A stretch of DNA of 64,000 bases from Neospora caninum Liverpool (lineage: Eukaryota; Apicomplexa; Conoidasida; Eucoccidiorida; Sarcocystidae), in NCBI RefSeq assembly GCF_000208865.1, contig NC_018396.1, forward strand, positions 4,520,514 to 4,584,513, read 5' to 3'. The translations under genes were made by a program, and so were the position numbers. Positions within the stretch are counted from its first letter, which is position 1. Every line of letters starts with the position of its first letter. Shown piece by piece: positions 23,567 through 35,900 of the stretch. The notes beneath the pieces were generated by a model. That model searched no databases and was not told the origin of the DNA. It saw nothing but the letters and a program-made list of their open reading frames with translations.

Positions 23567-26500
23567 ATTTGTAAACGGAGGAGGTTTTGTAGGAGGATTA
23601 GATCATCAAACACGTACGCAGCATTGACACGCCAGTTGTAAGCCTACCCCAAACGAAGCCACCAGTTACACACTTTTTTCACCACCTCCTCCAGACGGGG
23701 AAAGAAAAGCCAGTCAGTGAAGTGATACACGAGGCAGAGGGTGAAGTCCTGACAATTCCCGTTGTGTGACGAATCAACGTCCGTTCGCAAGGTAGCTCAA
23801 AGCACGTGAGATTGAATTCATGTGGCTAAATGTCGGGAACGTTGGAAATATACATGTCTAGGTAACAAAACTGCGTAGAGTGGAAAGATATGACAGATGC
23901 TGGACCTCAGAAAAAGTGACGAAACTTCTCCAGCAAGACCGCAGCCGAGCATCCCAGGAGTCAGCTCCACGGGTTCGTGTCTGGGAGGCTCAAACGCTCG
24001 CCCCGCCGCAGGGTTAATGGCTATGCCGTCTGCCGACATAAAGAGGAAAAGGTTGGCTGTCCTAAATTGGTAGCTGGTCTAATCGTGGTACTCTGAAAGT
24101 ATGGCTTGCTTTTAGCCGTTTCTTCCCATCTTGCAATGCAAGCGACAGCACATCGCCCATTCACCGGGTGAAGACACACGTTTCCTTAGCAGCTAGCTAT
24201 GCCTTGGAAAGAGTGGCTGTCCCTCCAATCGATTCAACACAAGAAAGAGCACAAGCCTCTTGAACCTTACTTATAGTCTCTCAAGCTTTATTTAGGCGAT
24301 TCCGGACGTGATGTGCAGGAACCAGAACTAACGCCACATGTTCACGCTCGGGAAAGGCAAAAACAGGGGTTAGTACACACAGCCAAAGTGCGCAGGCCAA
24401 GTCTCCATAGTGTTACCCATGTTAGCGCAGACTTTTTGGCTGCGTGGCTTCGCAGTACACCTGCTCCTCCTTTACCGGATGTACTCGCGGGGTCGTTCGA
24501 AGAATTCCGCAAAGGCGGAAACCTAGAGACACCTGCGGAGAGAGCGGGGAACGAGCCATCGGTAGTTTTGTTTCGGTGTCATCAGTAGGAACCATGTGCC
24601 TCTTCTAGAAAGCATCAACCATGTTGCTGCCTTCTGGAAGGCCGAGCCTCCTTTCCGTCTTGCATGGCATCCACTGGCTCTTAATGGGGATGTCCATGCG
24701 GAAGTCTTTCTAGAAGTGGATATGGAGATAACAGGACAACGACCTGGACGCTCGTACGCTCGCGTAGCTGTGTAGGGCGCGTTCGGTATAGCGGGAAGAA
24801 AAAATGATATTTCTCTCCCCATCCTATAGATAACGACTCTCCCTGAGACGAAAGCAGCTGAAGGTCAAATCCAAAACTGGGACTCAGAGCGGAGTCGAGT
24901 GTCCTGATGGAGCATGGAACAAGTTTTTCGCAAGTTAAAGTGAAATGGCGTGCGACGTGGCCGAACTCCGGGGCAGCGAACTTAAATGGAACGGGAACTC
25001 GGAAATGACCCTCTCACGCTAGTACAGTCGACCTGGACACCTGTCAAAAGTGTTCTCATAGTCACGGCGAAGCAAAGAAGACATGTTTTCTGCAAAAACG
25101 GCCCCCTTCAGTTTGGGTACGAAGGCCGTCGCCCTCCATAGAGAAGCAAACTCGGCTGACGGTATTTCTCCTTTAACTACTAGCCTCTACATGAACTCTG
25201 CAGCAAGGATTGACGCTAGACTACAATCCAAACCGGTACCGCCAGCCCACCAGCACTCGTCCCTGGTGAAAATGGTTGACAGCAAACTATCCAGCAGGGC
25301 TGACGCTGGTGACGGTTGCCTCAAGTGTATCATGGGGATCTGTAGCGAATACAATATCCAGTTTTTCTGTCATAGTTTTCGATGTAGTCCTGCGACCATC
25401 TTCCGCGGAAAACTCACACGTTCAACGGGTCGAGGTTCCGTTGCCGTCCTCGGCATACGTTTGACGATGAGAAGGAACAATCAGCAAAATAAAACAAAGG
25501 GTGAAAATCGGTGTGCAATGACGAATGCTCTGAGAGAGCTGGATCCAGGGCCGGCGTACATATCTAAAAAAGAGCTCACGAACCAAAGGGAAATTAGTGT
25601 GTGGAAGGACTCCATGGAAGACGAAGCGTTTCTGTGAGGCAGTTAAAAAGGAAATAAACGTTCCAGCGACCAGCATGTGCCATCGCTACAGCATCGTCAT
25701 GTGGAGGTTAGAAACTGTCTAGTTGATGTGGAACACAAAATCTGGCAACACAGGAGAGATTACCCGGTATAGCCAAACAAAAGGCGTCCGGAACTCTCAA
25801 CGCGGAAAAGCGTAGTAGAAGTGGGGCGACCGCATTTTACGTTGCTGTTTCGCAGATGAAATTCCGAAAGAAGACAGTGTAAGGTCTGACTGTTGGATCA
25901 GGTCTGTGTGGAACCCTATTACACGTTCCACTGTGCTGGCCAATTTCTACCCAAACGCAGCAGCCTCCCTTGCGTTCGCTTCCTGCATTGCCCGGAAATA
26001 GTAGTAAATGTGAATACGGGTATGCCATCGTTGTAAAAACGTATCAAAACAGATCACAGAGGTCTCTGGGAGGAACCGGCAACCCCAATATCAGATACCG
26101 ATTAAGCACACCCTCAAACAGTAGAATATTCTCAGATCCCAAAAGGCCCCTTGTGGCAAACTCAACAGGACATGCAGATCGATATCCCTTAGTCTAGAGG
26201 GAGAAAGACGAAGGCCGGGGGGGGGGGGGGGAAGGGGGGAGCGCAAAAACATCGGAGACACTGCCCGGGAGTTGTTCGTGGTAGAATCACGCTTCGACAC
26301 TTGCGACGAGGTGTAGTGTCCCATATAGCTGTGTTCCCGGTGAAGGTCCGTTGAATGGCCAACCGGTGCATGGATTTTTCGCTCTTGGAGGCTGGTGTTA
26401 CAGGACGGGAGGCCATCTACTTTCAACATGATGTTTTCTCATGCTTCTGTCGGTCAGCTCTGTTAAGTTTCTGAATGTGGTAGTATTCCACGTTGACGTC

Positions 26501-26965
26501 CACGGAGCGGCGTGTCTTGAGCGTATGAGGTAGCTGTGTTTGGGTCATTAACCGCTGTGCTGGGGCAGAACTCTCACTAAGCATCACTCTGTCACTTTGA
26601 CATCACCTTCGGCGGATCGCCCAATCAGCTGCTCTGCCCAGGCTCGAGGATCGAGCACTTTCAGGAGGTTCTGTGTGTCCTGCTCTGGGTAACGAATAGA
26701 TCCCAGTCACACAGGCAGATTGAGAGGACAGGAAAACCGAGCAGGTTTGAGAGCAATACTTTTTACATGAAACCGCACGTAACGCAGTGGCGTACGCCAG
26801 CGACAAAATGACTTGCTGGGAAAGAAGCGGACACTGGGCAGGTTAGCCAGGGGAGGATGGACAGTCAGTGGTGCCGGAAACTACCCTGTCTTATAGCCAC
26901 CATATCCGCCACCATTGCCACCTGAGGTGAGTGTGACGCTCGCTGTTTGTTGCGGATACAAGCTC
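23567..26965. other. Interval without a supported gene, includes G15 homopolymer
   Basis: This is the 3' side of the large minus-strand gene. A plus-strand ATG frame at 25083-25637 (184 codons) is the longest, but it has no motif, no hydrophobic segment and average composition, so I do not call it. A run of 15 G lies at about 26217-26231. Nothing else is recognised. Confidence 0.4.
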
Positions 26966-29900
26966 TTAGGCATCGATGAGGCTCTTAATTGAAACCGGCG
27001 TACTGCCTTGGGCCACGAACTTGAGAGATGAGCTAAGTTCGGTACCATCACACGGTTTGAGTAGCCTACCTGGCGGCTCGGGGAGGCAAAGCAGTGAAGT
27101 CAGAGGGTAGGATTTTCCTCTAACTGTGTCATGAATTGCAAGGATTTGTCTGTCTGTGGTACTCGGCAGCAGAGCATGCCAAGTGGCTAGGCCGCGGTGG
27201 AGGACCGCTCTTTGAGCTGTAATTTCTTTAAGAAAATTGAGGACACGTAGGGCTTGGCAGAACGATCCCAAGCTGATATCATCGTCTTTCAGTTTTCTCC
27301 GTACAACTGCCGCGTAGTCCTCTGATGGCAGTCGAGTGCTTGCGAAAACATGGAGTGCGCCAGCAACCGAAAGCGGGCTCTGTGGCGTGTTTGATAGATC
27401 CAGAGATTGGCAGTAAAAGATATCTGTCACCTTCTTGACTGCAAACGGAAGAGTGTCGCGCACACCGAAAACGTGTCTTGGACCACCATATTCAAGGCAC
27501 CAGGGGAGGAACAATTCAGCGCAAAACGTATTGCTGTTGAAACATGTTTATGGAGGCAGTCCAACGTCCTTCTTGTCAATTACGTCTGCCGCCTTCCTGT
27601 TTAGGCCAATATTGACCTCGTAACAGAGATGCGGCTCTGTTTAAGGAACCGATATAATCGTGCTCAACGTGAGAGGACTTACTAACTTTTCCGCATAGCT
27701 CAAAGTTGACTGCAAAAGATAAGGGATCCGAGCCAACAGAAGATCCTGCAGCTGATTTCTCAGTTGAAAGCTACTCAACAAAACAAAGATACCGCAACGA
27801 AGATACTAGGTCGAGGAGGCCAACATGAAACAAAAATATCAAGCGGCACGTACTAATAACTACGTGTTTGGCACCAGTCGCGGAGGAATCGTCACAGGCA
27901 CGGGGCTCACCGCCGGCTCTTCCAAGGCTCCAATGTTCTCCCATCATAGCAACACGACCACTGAAATCGTTTTGGAGAAGCCACTGACTCTCGCTGCACT
28001 TCTCTACGCGGCGGTTCTCCACCGGGCAGATAAAAGCACGTAAGAACAAGCAAACCGCTTAGTATATGCCTACATAGCCAATGAACCGGTCTCAACTGTC
28101 ACATACCACATGTGCTTTTTTTCGGCAAACCTGTCTCTAGTGGGAGACCTTGAATTACGAAGTGAGTTGACTCACCTTTGTACCGATTTGGTTTCTTCGT
28201 GACACTCCACTGCCGCAGCAGAGCACCGTCGGATCGCCGGGAACCCTCGAAAATTGCAGACTCAATGTCTTGGTAAGCAAGAGAGATAGTAGCGGCGCCA
28301 GAGCATAGAGCAATCACGCGAAGCCTTGCGACTCCCTGGCTTTCAGATGCAGATATGGCCCTGAGAAGCCGAGATATAATCCGGTGAGCCATGTGATCAA
28401 GGGACAGGTTTAGTTGAATTGACGTGGTCACTGGAGATCGGGCTGCACAGACAGCAAGCAAAAGAGACAGCAAAACCGCCACGCAAGCCTTCACAGCAAC
28501 AGTTTATTACAGCCGCACAGTCTCATTTCTCTATTCTCTCGTTGTTCCACTACAGCAGTATGTCCAGTTTTGTACCACAGATCCCTAACGACGAGTGTTC
28601 AGCAAAGCGTGTATACGGACCCAGTGCGTGGGAACAGTTTTATACGTCTACCCATGAGAATTCCGCTGGCTTGTACGGACTCACGCGTTTCAACAGCAAC
28701 TAGCGCTCCGCCCTCGAAATTTCCTGCTGCAGGACGCCACCAAAACAAATGGTCATTCACAAAAACCCAGGTGGAGCGCTTAGCCCAGAGCGAAGCGAAG
28801 GAAGCAATACTTGCCCCAGTGCGAAGCGAAGGAAGCAATACTTGCCCCAGTGCGAAGCGACAAATCCCGACTCTTCGTCAGCAACTGCCGGGGAGGCAGC
28901 TGCCGTGGCATGGCTGTTAATGCCGTCATTGATTCTCCAGTGTGTTACTTTGTAAAACATTGTCGTTTATAAGTAAAAACAACCACATCCACATACCGCA
29001 CGTCGCGTCTGTGTTTCGGCTCACTCCATCCTTGTCTTCGATAGAGCTCCCTGCAAAAATCAGAGCTCTGGTCAAACGACGCTGCCGCCGGGCTCGTGCC
29101 TGTTTCCAGCTTCTCCAGCATGATTGACGGCAGATACTTGGCTGCAAGTGAAGGACGCATTCGTATCACCAACTAATACAATCCACGAAAGAGTGTACGG
29201 TTGAACCATGGCCATGTAGTAGGGGAATCGTATCGTATCCCTTAGCATTCATGGCTCTGGGCATGCGGAAACTCGAAGGGCCTCGGTACTACTGATCAAC
29301 CTGCGGGGCCCTCTTAGGAAGGATTGTATATTGCTGGCCGTGGTCACTGGCGTGCTCATTCCTTTCTATCGGATCGCCAACAAGGAGGTCATTTCAGTAC
29401 GGAACACGTTCCGTAGTGGACCGTTTCGCAATGGTTCCAACGTCTCTCCCCAAAGCACCTTGCAAGATAAGGTAGAGTGTTCGGCACACCAGTCAGCGAC
29501 TTCTTTACCGTACAACGACACCCCGGAGTAGTGTACATTAGTCATGAGAGAACCAACAGCGAGTGGACGATTGCTGTCATAGAATACTGATTTACTGGTG
29601 GATGCACGTGGCGGTAAAACCCCGTTCCTTAGGAGGCAAACTAAGACCTACCACAGGTAATGCATAAAGCAAAGCGGAATTGCTGTAAGTTTCTTGATGA
29701 CCATGGAAGGCCAAGTGACTCGAAAGTCTGTGCGAAGACATTTTGTCGACGCGCTTGTTCGTAAAGAGTGTCGACGTCCTTCACGTCTCCTGATTGTTCT
29801 ATGTAATTGTGGTACAGCTTTACCACACGTACACAATCTGAATGCAAAAATAGAGAGTCGCGCCACGGGGAACGGCATACATTGGCTAGGGAGAGGGAAA

Positions 29901-32900
29901 ATGCTTAGTGTTTTTGATTCCACAGCGAATCTCAGGCGCACATGAGATGCAATGCCAAAGTTGCCTGGAGGCCGGGCAGGGTTTCGTGGTGCCGTTTCTA
30001 TGCTTTTCCTTTAAATAAGAAAAATCCAAGCTTGCTACTCTCAGGTTCGGCTTCTATTCTAGCGTTAGAGACAGGGAAGCTTGGCAAGAAGAGACGTAGA
30101 GTCACTACTTTCCGGGTGACAGTTAATACTACAGTGAAAGTTGCTTACCGTCATCTCGAGTGTCGGTCTTGACTGAAAACGTGTTAGGTGGAGAGACTTT
30201 GCGGGGTTCAATCTCCGCCGGTGACTCGGCTGTTGGCTCCAGAGTCTCTAGCGGAGGGCGAACCAGGACCCTTGCGAACTGCGGTTTTGTCAACACAGTC
30301 GTCTCGGTTCCTTGAGACACAACAGTAGGCATCGCCTCTAAATGGTCTCGCACGGGAACAAGATCTTCAATAGTCGGAGGAGTAGATTCCTTCTCTACCA
30401 CCACTACCGGAATTAACGGCTTTACGTCTACTGGCGGCGGTCCAGGCATGCTGCAACTCCGAGGCGGTAATGTCGGTAGTTGCCAATCGCTGACACCTGT
30501 TGACCAGAGAAGACCCCCAAGAACCTTAATGATAGTTTAAAGAGAAGCAATGTCTTAGAAGCCGTTCTCGGGTGCTCGAGGGGCACCTGACCGCAGTGCC
30601 GGTGCTAGGCTAAGAATGAGATTCAGCCAACGACCGTTTGCGGAGGGCACAAACTTTTGCCTGTCTATATACGTCCAAGATAAGGCTGTAAACCGATTGA
30701 AAACGAAGCAACAAACCCCAGGACTACCAGAAATCTCCAACTGCTTGAACCGCATCATCGAGTTTCAAATTGCTATGGAGTCGTGATGCCCAGCAAGAGA
30801 TCGCACTGTACGACTCGTACAAAGCGGGCGGAGCAACAACAGAACAACACCCAAATCCCGTACACACAGGCTGACTCTTTCCTATACTTTCGATTCGGTC
30901 ACACAGAACTCACCAATCAAGTGTTGGTGTTTTGGCAGAAGCGCATACGCAAAAGGCTCGATGGTCGCTGCAAGATCACACACAAAGGGCTCAAAAATAT
31001 CCTGCTATTCGCTGAAGGATCGACACGTGGCGACAGGTGCGCTAGCCACGAACAGCCAACCCCTTTCAACAATCTGACAAGCTGGAGACCACTGAACTCA
31101 GGTTGGCTAATCCATGATTTCCAACGTAATGGTGCCCGCACCCGCGAGTCCGTCCTTTGTTACAAGCTTCGCGCTTTTGTTGCCTTCGACAGCTTCAGTC
31201 AACACCCTTTGGCTCTTCCCTCGCTCTCCTACTCTGTGCCGCACATTTTGTTTCCTAGAACGAACAAGTGAATCAGCGTGTTGGCGTACTTTTGAACGTT
31301 GTCCGGGGGACGCTGCTGGATGTGTCAAAAGCTATCCGCCCCGTTGCCGCCTCGTGCGCTCGATGAAGCCACTGCGTGGAGTCGCGTAAGGCTCCAGCAA
31401 GAAGTCTTCCTTTTCTCTGAGCGTTGACGCAAGTGCGTTTTTCTAACTGTGTTGCCATTTGAAATGCAACATCCGGGAGGCGTTCGCTCACTTCCGCTGT
31501 GCGAGACGGAAAGTAGAAGGGCAGCCGAAACTCCGCATCTGGATGTCCTGGCTTCGTCACACCGAAACTCAGGAATTGTTGGGTGAGCTTCTGATTAAAT
31601 ACTGTAAACACGACAAGACAGGACAACATGTTTACCTACTCAGTGCAGGGTAGGGATGGCATAGGTTCCCACTGTCTCTAGAAACATCGCTGATGAATAT
31701 CCTTAGAGTAAGGTATACGTGAAAAGGAGACGCTCCAGGCCTGGCCCTCACCAGCGTGCTGCATACGTTTATGTTTAACGAAACCTTCTGGCCTCTGCTT
31801 GAATACAAAGTACTCATCGTGTGACACACCTGGTTAAGCGGAACCGACGGCGGCAATCTACGGAATACGCAGGCGAGGCACTGCCACGACAGTGCCTCGC
31901 CCACGACGGCAAGGTAGCATACCTTTCAGCTCCACTGCAACATCTCTTTCGAGTGATGCGTTTTCTATTACAGGCTGAATGATTGATATCAGTTGCTCCG
32001 TTCCTTGCCTCGGGAGCTCGCCAGTTTCTTCGCGAGTGATCTGGCTGAGGATGTGCCGAAGAGAGAGGCCGAGCTCATTGAGGAAAGTTGCCTCGTCTTG
32101 GCGGCATTGTGCAAGGTACGGGCGATCTCTGATAACTTTTTGAAATGTACGCTGAATCAACAGTTTTGAGCTACGGACCTCGACTTTCTTTGACCTCTCG
32201 AACTCCTTAACATTGATGCCGAACATGTTCAGAATGAAATCCTCAACTGTGGGAGTCGTCTCTTCCACGGCATACCGCTGATACAGGTCCCTGAGCATCT
32301 CTGTCTTGAGCGCGTACCGGGCCCAGTAGTCTCGGTTAAGTGGATCTTTTCCGCAGTCATCTAACAAACGTAAGCACCCGCAGATAATGCTGCTTCCTCA
32401 CTGTGGCACTCTGGAACAGGCATCATGTCGGAAGTAAATTCAGCTTTAATTTTATGCATTTCGACAATTGTAGCAGACTTAATTCGGAGTCCAGATGATT
32501 TATTTGAACGCAGAAACTCATAGTATTGGGGGAACACTGTGGGAAGAAAGACCATGTCCTTGTAATTACTATACCTCTCCCCCGTAACTAGTATTTCCCA
32601 ACCATATCAACCTCTTTTCGTAAGACAACTTCTGCTAGAGAGCAGCAGCTCGTCTGTGCCTGCCAACACTACCAAGAAGCTGAAAACTATGCCTCACATT
32701 TCTCCAGCTCTGACATAACGAGAAATTTGAAATCACCACCGGCCACGCCCTCATCTAGTAGTCTCTCCATGAGGCGGCACTCTTCGGCAACCCCATTAGC
32801 AGACAGCCAATGAGGCGCGCGGATCTGCAGAAGCTTTGGTTCACGAAGCATTGCTTTCGCAAGCTCCTCCGACGGACTAACGCAATCGGCGATTGCAGTC

Positions 32901-35900
32901 GGGGTTCCGCGGGTTAATTGGCATGTTGGTTGAACAGATTTGTCATTGAGAATGACAGACGCCATCTGTCTTGCACACCCTGATCAAGGGAGAATACACG
33001 GGAGATTGACATGGAGAATTCACGGGAGATTGACATGGGGACGTTCCCGGTTCATTTCTCGGGCACTAAAACCGGTCGTATCGTGGCGAAACTGTGTAGC
33101 ATTTGCCGTGAGCACGAGGTGTAACCGCCTTCTCCGCAGACTTTGCAATTCGACATGTTTACACCCAAAGAAAATCAAGCGGCTATGCTCTCCAGGTTGC
33201 TTGTATCTACTAAACATGGAATTTGAAGAAAACGCTGGTACCAGCTTGATGCGGAGTATAAAGTGAGCCACTAAGAATTGACCTCTACTGTATTATCTTT
33301 CTGTGATTTTATCATTGAATATGTCTGCAGGATCTGTCTGGATATGAGGAGACGGCACGTACCATACATTGAGTCGACCATAAACATCATCGGAAGTTCT
33401 AGGCGGAAATCTTTATTTTTGCGGCGAGTGTGTTTTCGAAGCACATCAGGGAGCGAAAGACCATTCTGCATCTTTTGATGTGCACTCTTTAATTCGGAGA
33501 CTAATTCGGACGCGAATAAATCTGAACCACACACACACACACACGCAACGAATGGCCCAACCGTGGGTGCGCTGTGAGAGTTCGTCAGACCTAATGCCTC
33601 TGAGAATCTCCTTATGGCATGCGTTACTCAAGAAAAAGCCATTTCTCTAGTCTTCGTCGATTCTTTGCAAATTTGAAACGTGAGGCAGCCTCCTCCTGTT
33701 GGCATGTACGAGCCAACACATCGACAGAAAAAAGAGATACCAGTTTCGCGATATGCACGGAATTCTTGTCGTCCGCATTTTCGGTACAGAAGAACGGCTT
33801 ACACTTCACTGTTCTTGAAACCTGACTGCTAATCTGAATGTAAAGGGTAGTGGGTGTGGGTTGCGGTCCCCCGCTCTTGGTCTGTTTGACGCGACCGTCT
33901 TGGTCCTCTGCCTCCGCAAGCATCTCGCCTGTCTCTCGCCGTACACTCTTTATAATGAATTCGTCAAGCATATTTACCGTTTCGATGCGATTCGTAGCCA
34001 GAGGGTCTCTCATGTTGCTGTGTACAGCCTGGAAAATTCCGAGTGCTGTCCGGTATGACTGTACTGAGTGCAAATCGCCGGACAGGATTCGCATTGATTC
34101 GCCTCCCATGTTAAGACAACGTGAGGCATGGACACGACTTTCTGATACATTGGTGTCGGATTAACACCGACATCTGCGGCTAACTGGTGGGCTGCAACAC
34201 AGATACGTGTCTTGTAGGCTGCAGATCTCACCTGCCAAAATGGTCCTCGACGACAAACCGGTCCTTTCAGAGAGTATGCGAAACCGCTGGTTGAGGTCGA
34301 CTTCTGGGGGCGTCTGCGCGTCCACTATGCGCACACTCTCTAGGACCAAGGATACTGTTGCCAGCGGGGTGTGTGATTGCTCAGACGCGCCTCCTAACAT
34401 GAACACGGGACCTCACATTTTTTGGTGCCAAGCGAGTTATCACTAGACTGCGCCACTAGATTGCTGTTACACGCCAACTCAGCATCAGAAAATTCCGTTA
34501 GGGCGGACACCGTAAAAAATTGGGGCCGTTGAAAGAAAGGTATATTGATCTTCTCGAAAGTGCCAAGTGAAAAAACGGAAAAACGGCTACTCCAGTGCAT
34601 CTCCGTGGCCAAACTGAGCCCAGATTTAGGCGAATGTGAGGTACTACGGAAGAACGAGACGAATACACACGGAAGTCCGACAAGAGAAGTAGCTTCCACG
34701 TCGCAGGACACTCTACTCGCTGACAGATGGTCGCACGCAGGCACGCAAAGACCACGCCGGCCGTGAAACAGAGAAAGACGCAGCTATGTTGATCGATATA
34801 TATTCTAATCCAACCTGAGAGCAGTTTGGCGAACGTAAAGAATAGTGTGACTGATTGCTTGGCCCATCAAAGTACCTCCACAAGTAGGTTCCTCATGGCG
34901 GCAAAAGGAAAGGCCATATCTTGCAATCTTTTCCGTTGAGTTCACATCTCGAATGACCGACCTGAAGACGCATTGTTTGAAGCAACAGTCAGTTTCTGCA
35001 TGTCAGCTTCTTCAGCGTATTGGGAGAGGGCGAAAGCCTCCGCTACAGCCACCAGTTGGTCCCGTGGCATGTCTACGAGCTCTGCAACTCGAGGGGTGTT
35101 GTACCCAAAAGGAAGAAGGAAACGGAAGCTTCGTGCCTCCTGCATCGCCAAATCCTTTAGAATATCTGACGTCTTCGTGGCGATGTGATCGACTTGCTGC
35201 AGGTATGAGTTTGTTGGCTTCTGTATTTCAGCACCTGACTGAAGGATTCTGGCCAAAGTGTCCACCTTGTCGGCACAAAACGCCTTCGACAGAGGACTAG
35301 GCATCTCATTGATGAAATCTGTCACACATCGTTTGATAAGGTTAATCCCATGGTCCCCACGAGCTATCGCCGAGGCGCACGTGGTTTGCAGCTCGCCAAG
35401 AACGAGATTCAACAGAGTGTTAGAAGCTGCATGATGTCAAAACAGCAGAGAAAAAGGTTGGCAGCCACGCGCCATTGTACGCATCTGTTTCTAACACAGT
35501 CCGGACAACAGGAATCGACGTTGTGGCCAGTCCTTAAGGGTTTCTCTCCACCATGAACCTTAAAAAATCAGGTTTTGACCTACGCCAAGGTGTAAAGAGA
35601 AACGGTATCCTCTGAGACCACAATTGTTTTTCTTAGTGATGAAACCAACGATAACAACAGATCTATCCTGCTGGGTCTTGCGTCAGGTCAAAGCCTCATA
35701 AACATACCGGTTTTTCCGTCAACAGCTAATTCCTGGAGGGCAGTTATCGTCGTCGAAGGAAGCCTGAGTTTATTAGCGTCCGCAACCATCCGCGCATTCG
35801 TCAGGAGGAACAGTGCAAGCTCCTGACGGCCTGACCGGAAAAGGCACAAGGCGGCTTCCAGGAATAAGCTTTAGTCCGCTATATTGCTTACGTATATAGA

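Noticed and set aside
28099..28494. Apparent signal-peptide start (KACVAVLLSLLLAVCAA)
   Set aside because: The first codon is GTG and the hydrophobic run is the pyrimidine-rich tract before a splice acceptor. The coding part starts at 28442 as an internal exon.
30960..31110. Possible nonsense mutation (TAG at about 31006) in an exon of the large gene
   Set aside because: An acceptor closer to the donor (after TCTTGCAG, exon 30967-30914) avoids the stop and keeps phase 1, so a pseudogene is not required.
30783..31271. 162-codon plus-strand frame opposite the large gene
   Set aside because: It starts at a GTG, has no domain, and overlaps minus-strand sequence with phase-consistent exons.
33530..33546. 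CA run suggesting a regulatory or recombination element
   Set aside because: It is a simple microsatellite directly upstream of a splice acceptor and probably serves only as part of the intron 3' end.
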